Part shown: positions 11,521-18,098 of the stretch, in pieces
Layout of the letters: each line of letters opens with the position of its first letter
Position numbering within the stretch: the stretch's first letter is position 1
NCBI GenBank assembly: GCA_958430865.1
Contig: CAUDNR010003279.1
Span: 9,214-56,796, forward strand
DNA length: 47,583 nt
Source of the DNA: Entrophospora sp. SA101
Taxonomy: Eukaryota; Glomeromycota; Glomeromycetes; Entrophosporales; Entrophosporaceae
Direction: 5' to 3'
Translations under genes and position numbers: made by a program
Notes under the pieces: model-generated
The model's database searches: none
Told to the model about the DNA's origin: nothing
Seen by the model: only the letters and a program-made list of their open reading frames with translations

Positions 11521-12354
11521 AGGATGGGTAATGATTATGAAATTTGAGATTGAATGTTTGGTTTTTGAGAAAGATTTTTGATGGTTTTTTAGAAAATTAA
11601 TGGGATTTTGAGATTGGTTAATGATTATGTGCTTATGAATTTGGATGATAAGTATCGATTCGAAAAATGGTTATGGATTCTGAAAGTAGTTATATTATAT
11701 TTCATATAATATATGTATGTGTTAATGTAATGGTTAGAATTATAACGGGAGATGACATTCTAGAAAAAATTTCTTTGATATAATTTCTTGCTTAAATTAC
11801 TAATCAAAGTATCCAGAAACTTTTATATCATTTTTATTCACATTTAAAAGAAACTTTTAATTTTTTAATAAATAAATGATAATGATAAATGAACTTGCCC
11901 GAAAGTTTTTTGTGCAAATATTCTTCCTTTACAATTAAAATTTTGGGGTGGGTGTTTGGATATGAAATTCTGATTGGCTAATTTGAATTTCACGTATTAG
12001 TATGTGAATTCACATAAATTTCACGCACAACATTTGCAAAAGACATAACTAACATATCTAGTGAATTTGCCAAAATACCAAAACTATCCCATGCCTATTT
12101 ATTAATTCAGTAAAAGGCGATATATTTACCCCATACACAAAGACTTCTATTAAGTGTTAATACTATGACAGAAACCAAAAAGAATATACTCGGGACTGGA
12201 AATGGCAATCTGTCCATTTCTAATTTGCTGAAAATTACAGGAATACTGGCAAGACCAAAATTATTCAAACAGAAGAATTTGTTTTAGAAGAAAAAATTAA
12301 ACTTCAGTAACAAATTTGTTGAAAAAGTTTTCCAATTTCTGAAATGATAAAGCA
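11516..12354. repeat. 839-bp direct repeat, copy A
   Basis: Identical by eye to 45304..46142 (constant offset 33788). It holds DNA downstream of the right sirtuin, the promoter-like GATATATTT stretch, and the first coding part and intron start of an unidentified host gene. The identity ends abruptly at 12354 inside the integrase reading frame. Confidence 0.9.
12165..12300 (+). pseudogene. 5' part of an unidentified host gene, cut by the element junction
   Basis: Copy of 45953..46094. It starts MTETKKNILGTGNG. A following frame reads EEFVLEEKIKL and reaches a GTAACA donor at 12307. In the right copy the matching intron continues to an acceptor; here it runs into the virus-like element, so the gene is broken. 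Confidence 0.4.
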
Positions 12355-13188
12355 GGGTCCTTTACGAGGTTTAGAAGATTTTGCATATACATGTTCCTTT
12401 TTTACAGCATCAGTAGGCGTCATTCCTATTAACTGAGTTACAGTATTATTTAATATATTAATTACGGTAGAAAGATTTTTTTTCCAAATTCGAGACCTTT
12501 GAGGTATAGGCAATAATAATTCCTGCGCATCTTGTATTTGAAACAATTTTTTACTTAAAGTCTTATTAAAGCTTTCGTTAGGACCCATAGTATTATTAGA
12601 ATTAGCCTTCTGATTTTTTATTTTACGTTTTTTTAAGAGTTTTTCAAAATGACCTTTAAATTCCAAGCCTTTATCTGTAATTACTAATTTTAACTTATCC
12701 CATCTAAAAAGATTATTAGGATCGTTTAAAAGTTTTTCAAAGGCATCGGCAACTACAGATGAAGTTAGTACACCTTCTAGAGAAAAATCTTCCATATTCA
12801 AAACATCAAGAGTAGTTCCAATTGGAACGGCACCTTTATATCGAGAAGCTATATCTATACAAGTAAGGCAAAACATATAAGTTATTCCACCTACCTTTTC
12901 AAATGGCATATAAAGAATATCAGCTTGAATAACTTCCATTGGAACCGTAATATTTATAAATGATGCACATGGAATAAATTTTGGCCGAGGCTTATGGATC
13001 TGAAAAATAGTCTGTTTATTTAACCAATTTTTTATATCAGTTAACGAAAAATTATAACCTGCATTTTTACATGCATTATACATTTTTTCAGCTGTTCTAT
13101 AATAACCTTCAGGTTTATAGTAAATCTCACGCAAAATAATATTACGTTCTACTGCAGGATCAATTGATATTATAGGAACTAATGTCAT
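12304..13188 (-). CDS. Polinton/Maverick-type DDE integrase, C-terminally truncated
   Basis: 294 codons. The N-terminal stretch (REIYYKPEGYYRTAEKMY...DIKNWLNKQ) matches the helical part of Polinton integrases, followed by an RVE core: D90 in QADILYMP, SRYKGAVP, D172 in ITDKGLEF and E205 in NESFNKTL (33 residues apart), then IGMTPTDAVKKEHVYAKSS. This enzyme family cuts and joins element ends into host DNA. The usual C-terminal chromo/SH3-like part is absent. The last 17 codons lie within the direct repeat and look like host intron sequence, so the protein end is chimeric and activity is doubtful. Its ATG overlaps the opposite-strand ATG of the next gene by a few bases. Polinton rather than retroviral origin is supported by the polymerase at the other end. 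Confidence 0.82.
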   Translation of the reverse strand: MTLVPIISIDPAVERNIILREIYYKPEGYYRTAEKMYNACKNAGYNFSLTDIKNWLNKQTIFQIHKPRPKFIPCASFINITVPMEVIQADILYMPFEKVGGITYMFCLTCIDIASRYKGAVPIGTTLDVLNMEDFSLEGVLTSSVVADAFEKLLNDPNNLFRWDKLKLVITDKGLEFKGHFEKLLKKRKIKNQKANSNNTMGPNESFNKTLSKKLFQIQDAQELLLPIPQRSRIWKKNLSTVINILNNTVTQLIGMTPTDAVKKEHVYAKSSKPRKGPCFIISEIGKLFQQICY

Positions 13189-13433
13189 CTTTAGAAGAAC
13201 AAATCAACAAATTAGAAAAAATACTATCTAATAATGAGGCATATATTAATTATTTAGAAAAAGAAATCTCAAATCGGGATGAAGAGTTGGAGGAGATAGA
13301 AATACTTCGTAAGAATAATATGAGCTTACAAAAGCGTCTAAAAAAAGCTTTGTTAGATATTAACTATAAAGAAGAAATATTGGTTATACTAGATAATAAA
13401 ATATATGATCTTCAAGAAGAAATAAATACTTAA
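13182..13433 (+). CDS. small coiled-coil protein
   Basis: 83 residues, almost entirely heptad-like with many Glu, Lys, Leu and Ile, so a single long coiled coil is likely. It starts 7 bases inside the 5' end of the divergently oriented integrase. The next frame (13475..13693) is in -1 phase and is open backwards to 13409, so the two frames overlap for about 25 bases, although no classical slippery heptamer is visible there. It may be a separate protein or the N-terminal coiled coil of a longer Gag. No family recognised. Confidence 0.55.
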   Translation: MSSLEEQINKLEKILSNNEAYINYLEKEISNRDEELEEIEILRKNNMSLQKRLKKALLDINYKEEILVILDNKIYDLQEEINT

Positions 13434-13474
13434 AAAATAGAATCCAAAATATAACGTCCAGAAAAAAATCAACA

Positions 13475-13693
13475 ATGGATGAAATCCAAACTTTAGGCGA
13501 AACAATTCAAAATGCATTCGTTAATATCAATAGTATATTTCAAAGAACACCAGCCATACCTAGATCAATTATTGATAGAGAAATTACTGATATAAGAAAT
13601 GCTGTAACTAGACTCCAAGGAATTTCAAACTTTGAAAAAAATCGAGCAAATACTGCAGAAGCTAAAATTAACCAAGATACCAAACTATTTTAA
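13475..13693 (+). CDS. Gag-associated N-terminal segment
   Basis: 72 residues (MDEIQTLGETIQNAFVNINS...), helical and polar. The large Gag frame downstream is in -1 phase and is open backwards to 13672, overlapping the end of this frame and reading protein-like sequence (LNSTVQKSNDE) before its own Met. This suggests that the two were, or are, one protein. No slippery site is obvious at this junction, so a one-base indel is as likely as recoding. Confidence 0.5.
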   Translation: MDEIQTLGETIQNAFVNINSIFQRTPAIPRSIIDREITDIRNAVTRLQGISNFEKNRANTAEAKINQDTKLF

Positions 13694-13728
13694 GATTAAA
13701 TTCTACAGTACAAAAATCCAATGATGAA

Positions 13729-15201
13729 ATGAGGTTAATGACAATGGCATACTATAATGAAAAGGAAGAACGTCGGCATTGGTATTTCTCATACAAAGAT
13801 AAGCATAGAAGGGTTGGCGACTTAATAAGAGAAAAATTTGCATCCAAATTAGTAATACACAATTATAACCAGAAATTTCAGCAATATCGGAATCTTAGTA
13901 GAAATTTACAACAAAAATTAAATACTTGTCAGAATGATTTATTTCTTAACGACATTCAAATTGATAATAAATGGGGCAAATGGAAAAATCGATCCAGAAA
14001 TTATGAGCAAATTATTATTAATCAAAATCAAAATATTTTAAATTTGCAAAATAATATAGCAAATCAACCAAACATGGCTACTATTCATGAAATATATTTA
14101 ATATTACATCCGCCACTTAGTCAAATTCCCAATTATATAGGAAAAGAACCTCCAGATGAGTATTATCAAAAAATTATAAATGTTATTGATTCTATAAATA
14201 CTGTAACTACGGCTGCCAATAATGCTAATGCAAATACTTTTACTGATGCTCATATATGCGATATCTTAAAAGGTAAAATGGGCGAAAAGTTTTCTCCTGT
14301 ACCAGCTAATGATCAATATACTGTAGGCAATCCTGCTATTGATTCTCCAGCAACTTTTCGAGTTTGGCTTCGTCATAAATATCGAGAAGTAACATCAGGA
14401 AATTCAGAATTGGCTTTACAATCATTGATGCAAGAAAAATTTAATCCATTAGATACTCCAGATACTTATGAAACTAGAATCCGAAAAATTATAGTTGGTT
14501 TTCAAGCTGATATGGTTATACCAGCATTATATACCCATCTTCCTCCCGATCTTCGTAGTACTGTAAAAATGTATATGTCAATAAGAGGTGGCAATACAAC
14601 TATAGATAATTTCTTTGCAGACTTAAAAAAATGCTGGATTGAACGGCAAGCTGGAAATAATAGTATACAACCGACATTAATAAATCAACAACAAACCAAT
14701 AATGCATTAGATATATTAGCTAATTTAGCACAACGTTTGGGTTATTCAGGGGATTTAACTGATTATAATCAAATGCAAAAATATATTGAAAATGATCTTT
14801 ATAGAAATTATGGAAGGCAAATTCATAATATGAAAAATGAACCATTTGAACCGCAAAGAAAAATATATGCTACAAAACAACCCGCTTCTAGAAAGGTAAT
14901 TATAACAAATAAAAATTCAAGACAATGCTCAATTTGTAAAAAAGTTGGACATACAAAAATTAATTGCCCCAAACTTAAAAGAGTTAGAAGAGTTAATAAT
15001 ATTTCTCAATATGAAAATAACGAAAATGATGAAAATGAAGAATATATAGAATATGTAGAATATGATGAGGAAGAAATAATAGATGCGGATAATGAAGAAG
15101 TAATTTTAGAAGATGATGAAAATGAATATATCGATTTTGAACCGCAAGAAACAAACTGTTTTAATATAAAAAAAAAAGAGGCGTTTCTAGGATTCCTATA
15201 A
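13729..15201 (+). CDS. Gag-like capsid/nucleocapsid protein with CCHC zinc knuckle
   Basis: 490 residues. A basic helical start is followed by a central helical region (about residues 115-310) with features of a retrotransposon capsid domain, including FRVWLRHKY, QEKFNPLDTPDTYETRI and LPPDLRSTVKMYM. Then comes a CX2CX4HX4C zinc knuckle (CSICKKVGHTKINC, residues 400-413) and a very acidic C-terminal tail rich in Glu and Asp. Gag proteins form the particle and the knuckle binds nucleic acid. The frame ends just past an A10 run (15168..15177); the -1 frame from that run leads straight into the protease. An acidic rather than basic tail is unusual for Gag. The capsid fold is inferred from pattern only; a structure prediction would test it. 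Confidence 0.72.
   Translation: MRLMTMAYYNEKEERRHWYFSYKDKHRRVGDLIREKFASKLVIHNYNQKFQQYRNLSRNLQQKLNTCQNDLFLNDIQIDNKWGKWKNRSRNYEQIIINQNQNILNLQNNIANQPNMATIHEIYLILHPPLSQIPNYIGKEPPDEYYQKIINVIDSINTVTTAANNANANTFTDAHICDILKGKMGEKFSPVPANDQYTVGNPAIDSPATFRVWLRHKYREVTSGNSELALQSLMQEKFNPLDTPDTYETRIRKIIVGFQADMVIPALYTHLPPDLRSTVKMYMSIRGGNTTIDNFFADLKKCWIERQAGNNSIQPTLINQQQTNNALDILANLAQRLGYSGDLTDYNQMQKYIENDLYRNYGRQIHNMKNEPFEPQRKIYATKQPASRKVIITNKNSRQCSICKKVGHTKINCPKLKRVRRVNNISQYENNENDENEEYIEYVEYDEEEIIDADNEEVILEDDENEYIDFEPQETNCFNIKKKEAFLGFL
15168..15177 (+). promoter_or_regulatory. A10 run at the Gag/protease overlap, possible -1 frameshift site
   Basis: Gag reads ATA AAA AAA AAA GAG here and stops 24 bases later at TAA (15199..15201). 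One base back, the frame is open from 15165 and continues into the protease start at 15234. A-rich slippery runs support -1 frameshifting in known retroelements. A homopolymer sequencing error (A11 read as A10) would look the same. Confidence 0.5.
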
Positions 15202-15233
15202 AAAACAAAGCTATCAAGTCAACTAAGAAAAAA

Positions 15234-16097
15234 ATGATAGATGAAAATCAAGTATTCTTAGAATCGATTAAATATATAATATCATCATTAATTCCACATT
15301 GTCCAAAAGAAATTCTTTCAGAGTTATATGCATTTATTAGAAAATTATTTCCAGAAATGGAAAACACATTCCACTCATATTATACAAAAAATTATTCTAG
15401 TAAAGAAAGAGATATGGTATGGAAAAATCTTATTAAGAAATATCAATTTATTTTAGTACCGTTGATTTATATTATTAATAGCCATAAAGAAAGTCAAAGT
15501 CAGGAATCTATTACTGATAACCGTCCTTTAAACCATGCAATAAAATTATATCAAGAAGCGCAATTAATTCGAGATTGGCCTAATCCTTTAGAAATTAATT
15601 TCCTGCAAATAAAAGAACCAAACAACTATGCAACTATTCCATGTAAAATATATGATTTAGAAATACCTCATGCTTTACTTGATACGGGTTCTGATGGATC
15701 TCATCTTTCTGATAATATTGCAGATTATATTGAAAAATATTTTGGTTTAAAAATGGATAGAAAAAAGACTTATAGGCTTTCAGGAGCGGTTGGAGAAAAA
15801 CAATCTATAGGGACATTTCATGATATTCCAATAACTATAGGTATAGGAAATGATACTGTAAATATTTCAGATGAATTTTCAGTTCTTCCAACGGAAAAAG
15901 ATCATAATGGTAAAGATATATCATTATTTATTCTTGGTACCAGATGGCAACATCGTGCTGGATGGGAACCTATTGTAAAAGGCGAATTTAAAGCTTCTTG
16001 CAATGGAAAAACCATTACTATTCCACTTTCCGTTCATAAACCTCAGCAAAATGTTTTTAGCAAAGCTACCATCAATAATGTAGAAAAAAAAAATTAA
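15234..16097 (+). CDS. retropepsin-like aspartic protease
   Basis: 287 residues from the first Met; the frame is open 23 codons further upstream into the end of Gag, so the true product may be a Gag-protease fusion. The active-site motif LLDTGSDGSHLS sits at about residues 148-159, and FILGTRW (about 231-237) fits the second conserved ILG strand of retropepsins. The first 110 residues are helical and unrelated to the protease fold. Retropepsins are dimeric enzymes that mature Gag. Polintons normally carry an adenain-type cysteine protease instead. The frame ends in a second A10 run, with the next frame again at -1. Confidence 0.78.
   Translation: MIDENQVFLESIKYIISSLIPHCPKEILSELYAFIRKLFPEMENTFHSYYTKNYSSKERDMVWKNLIKKYQFILVPLIYIINSHKESQSQESITDNRPLNHAIKLYQEAQLIRDWPNPLEINFLQIKEPNNYATIPCKIYDLEIPHALLDTGSDGSHLSDNIADYIEKYFGLKMDRKKTYRLSGAVGEKQSIGTFHDIPITIGIGNDTVNISDEFSVLPTEKDHNGKDISLFILGTRWQHRAGWEPIVKGEFKASCNGKTITIPLSVHKPQQNVFSKATINNVEKKN
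16084..16093 (+). promoter_or_regulatory. A10 run at the protease/zinc-finger overlap, possible -1 frameshift site
   Basis: The protease reads GAA AAA AAA AAT TAA; in the -1 frame the sequence stays open and runs directly into a zinc-finger coding stretch that lacks its own nearby Met. Same geometry as the run at 15168..15177, and the same caution about homopolymer error applies. Confidence 0.5.
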
Positions 16098-16357
16098 TTG
16101 ATAGAACATGTCAATATTGTAATCGGTCTTTCAAATATCCTTGTAGATTGAAACCGCATTTAAAAAACTGTAAGCATAGAAAAAATGAAAATAACAGTGT
16201 TTCTACAGTTAATGAAAATGTTTTGACAGCAATTAACAGTGTTTCAACAGTTAATGAAAATGTTTTAACAGCAAATAACAGTGTTTCAACAAAAAATAAT
16301 AGCAGAGCTAGCATGGCCAACGTTCTTACAGTTCCTATTCGATTATCATTAGCATAA
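16094..16357 (+). CDS. small zinc-finger protein with internal repeats
   Basis: About 87 codons, most simply entered by -1 frameshift from the protease. The first Met in frame (16148) lies inside the finger. A CX2CX12HX3C finger (CQYCNRSFKYPCRLKPHLKNC) is followed by a basic stretch and two copies of NSVSTVNENVLTA plus a partial third, encoded by near-identical 42-bp DNA repeats, then SRASMAN and a short tail. The minus strand is also open here (16111..16533), but that reading is hydrophobic repeat and would lose the finger. Function unknown; nucleic-acid binding is likely. Confidence 0.5.
   Translation, partial: LIDRTCQYCNRSFKYPCRLKPHLKNCKHRKNENNSVSTVNENVLTAINSVSTVNENVLTANNSVSTKNNSRASMANVLTVPIRLSLA
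16301..16320 (+). repeat. shared 20-bp motif, copy 1
   Basis: AGCAGAGCTAGCATGGCCAA. It encodes SRASMAN near the C-terminus of the zinc-finger protein. It differs at two bases from copy 2. Confidence 0.75.
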
Positions 16358-16363
16358 TTGTAC

Positions 16364-17290
16364 TTAGCCATGTAGATTTTTTCTAAACGTAAATTTTTTT
16401 TGATATTCCAGATTAGTTTCTGAATTATAGTACCTATTTGCCCATAAACCTTTTTCAGCATAGGAAAAATAACTTTCTGGCTCAATTGTTCCATCCCTAC
16501 CGCCATGTGGATTGAAAGATATAATGTGGTCATTGAGATTGATTATTTTTTGGTCCTTAGCATCTATAATATCTTCTAATTGCTGACATTTATTTCCTAA
16601 CTTATTAATTTTTTCCAAAGAAGATTTGTTGCTTTCCTTTAATGCTACTATATAATTTTTATATCTTTTATTATCAGATGATAATTTGGCGATTTTTTTA
16701 TCCTTTTCTTCTAATGTTTTATTATAATTCTTGGTATTTTGTGTCTCCATTGCAGAAACTCTGGATTCATATTGATCTTCTAATTTTTGTTTCAAAATAT
16801 ATATATTTTTATTATTCTCATCAATAAGTTTATCATATTCGTTTTTTACATTACTAATCTCAGTATCTTTTTCATTGGTTAATTTTTGACGTTCAGCTTC
16901 AAGATATATCAAATTTTCTTGCTTTAGCCTATTAGTTAATTTCTGATTAAATATCTTTATATCTGCTGAAGAAGCTACATTATTACCAGTACAAAGTAAA
17001 GAAGATTCCGATTTTTGTGCATCCTGCTTATCTATCAATGTTACAGAATTGGATAATTTCGGTGGAGCCTGCTCTGATGAGTATTTTATACTTCGACGTT
17101 GTCTTTCTTTTTTCTTCTTATATTTTTCAACCTCATGTTTTAGAAAATTTTCAATTTCCGAGTTTATATTACCTACCTCAACCTCTGTTAAAGGATTATT
17201 TTTTCGTCTTGTAAGACGTTTCCAAGATTCTTGTATTATTGATGGTGGTAATTGCTCAACCAAGTTTGAATAATTTTTGTGGAATTCCAT
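16364..17290 (-). CDS. coiled-coil protein of the virus-like element
   Basis: 308 residues. The N-terminal third is basic (TRRKNN, KKKKERQRRS) and the middle (about residues 115-250) is a long heptad-rich coiled coil with many Lys, Glu and Asn. The C-terminal 50 residues are different in character (NPHGGRDGTIEPESYFSYAEKGLW...). It is convergent with the zinc-finger gene, with 6 bases between the two stops. The minus strand stays open in another frame past this stop, so the true C-terminus is uncertain. No family recognised; a structural or scaffold role would fit a coiled coil but is only a guess. Confidence 0.6.
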   Translation of the reverse strand: MEFHKNYSNLVEQLPPSIIQESWKRLTRRKNNPLTEVEVGNINSEIENFLKHEVEKYKKKKERQRRSIKYSSEQAPPKLSNSVTLIDKQDAQKSESSLLCTGNNVASSADIKIFNQKLTNRLKQENLIYLEAERQKLTNEKDTEISNVKNEYDKLIDENNKNIYILKQKLEDQYESRVSAMETQNTKNYNKTLEEKDKKIAKLSSDNKRYKNYIVALKESNKSSLEKINKLGNKCQQLEDIIDAKDQKIINLNDHIISFNPHGGRDGTIEPESYFSYAEKGLWANRYYNSETNLEYQKKFTFRKNLHG

Positions 17291-17447
17291 AGAATATTCC
17301 TATATAAGAATTCCAAAGAATTCCAAATAAAAAAATATTTATATTAATCATGTATAAATATCGTTCTTATAAAATTTTAATTTATCTAAAAAAGTATACT
17401 TTTAGTGATTGACATCCATAAATTAATTTCATACATAATTAATCTTA

Positions 17448-17606
17448 TACATGAAGTATACATGAAGTGAAGTATACATGAAGTACACTTGAAGTATACT
17501 TGAAGTATGTTCATAAACCGTTAATATTATAATAGTTATATTATGTAAACACAGTTTAAATACACTTGAAGTACACTTGAAGTATACTTGATGTATACTT
17601 GATGTA
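17448..17606. promoter_or_regulatory. iteron-like repeats in the divergent intergenic region
   Basis: Two clusters (17448..17508 and 17560..17606) of an 11-13 bp unit close to TATACTTGAAGTA, with variants TATACATGAAGTA, TACACTTGAAGTA and TATACTTGATGTA, at least nine units in all. They lie between the divergent coiled-coil(-) and small acidic(+) genes, the largest gap in the element. They could be binding sites for a promoter or replication factor. Confidence 0.55.
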
Positions 17607-17702
17607 ACGTTGATAATTGTTATGTTGTACGATATAATTAATATTTTTTTTCGTAATACGTATAATTAATATTTTGGACGAATTTATTTTCATTTAATAA
17701 AA

Positions 17703-17987
17703 ATGCCTATACCAATCAAAACTCATAATCCCGAAGCCTCGAATTTACATACTAATATTAGTAAAAGTATGCAAAATAATGTTTCTAGCCTTATTTCATC
17801 ATTTATGTATAAAAAAATCAGAATTTCTTTACATGTATTGTTAGCTATAGTTAAGCCGGAAATTCATAAACTAATTATAGATTCAATGATGATTAATAAT
17901 AATAGCGGAGCTAGCATGGCTAAAACAGTTTATAATATATCTAAAGTAGCTTCGTCTGATGAAGATGAAGATGAAGAAGAAGTTTAA
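17703..17987 (+). CDS. small protein with acidic tail
   Basis: 94 residues. The start is preceded by an AT-rich leader. The middle (about residues 28-62) is helical with hydrophobic residues (ISLHVLLAIVKPEIHKLII). It is followed by NNNSGASMAK, the motif shared with the zinc-finger protein, and by a tail of about ten Asp/Glu. After the TAA the same frame stays open for 16 more codons and ends SGTSMAK-stop, a third motif copy, so the stop may be leaky or the gene may once have been longer. No family recognised. It converges on the polymerase gene 111 bases away. Confidence 0.5.
   Translation: MPIPIKTHNPEASNLHTNISKSMQNNVSSLISSFMYKKIRISLHVLLAIVKPEIHKLIIDSMMINNNSGASMAKTVYNISKVASSDEDEDEEEV
17904..17923 (+). 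repeat. shared 20-bp motif, copy 2
   Basis: AGCGGAGCTAGCATGGCTAA, encoding SGASMA(K) in the small acidic protein. Confidence 0.75.
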
Positions 17988-18014
17988 CCAAAAGTATGTA
18001 AAAAAATTATTTTT

Positions 18015-18034
18015 AGCGGAACTAGCATGGCTAA
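18015..18034 (+). repeat. shared 20-bp motif, copy 3
   Basis: AGCGGAACTAGCATGGCTAA, one base different from copy 2. It is in the same frame as the small acidic gene but 27 bases beyond its stop codon, and is itself followed at once by ATAA, giving SGTSMAK-stop. Confidence 0.75.
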
Positions 18035-18098
18035 ATAACGTCTCAAAATATATTATTATTATATCTGAAAAAAAAATCGTTATAATATGTCATATATC

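Noticed and set aside
12121..12303. left terminal inverted repeat of the virus-like element
   Set aside because: No inverse match was found on the right side of the element, and the same sequence occurs at 45909..46091 as host DNA.
13182..16357. complete LTR retrotransposon
   Set aside because: No reverse transcriptase or RNase H frame and no flanking direct repeats; the only integrase nearby is on the opposite strand and of Polinton style.
16111..16533. 140-residue minus-strand frame overlapping the zinc-finger gene
   Set aside because: Its C-terminal half is the antisense of the NSVSTVNENVLTA repeats (hydrophobic repeats). The plus strand carries a real zinc finger. It may matter for the true end of the coiled-coil gene, but is not called separately.
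17049..17273. plus-strand frames opposite the coiled-coil protein
   Set aside because: Phe-rich antisense of Lys/Glu-rich coding sequence, a common artefact.
17448..17606. CRISPR array
   Set aside because: Repeats are only 11-13 bp, nearly contiguous, without spacers of constant length, in a eukaryotic-type genome.
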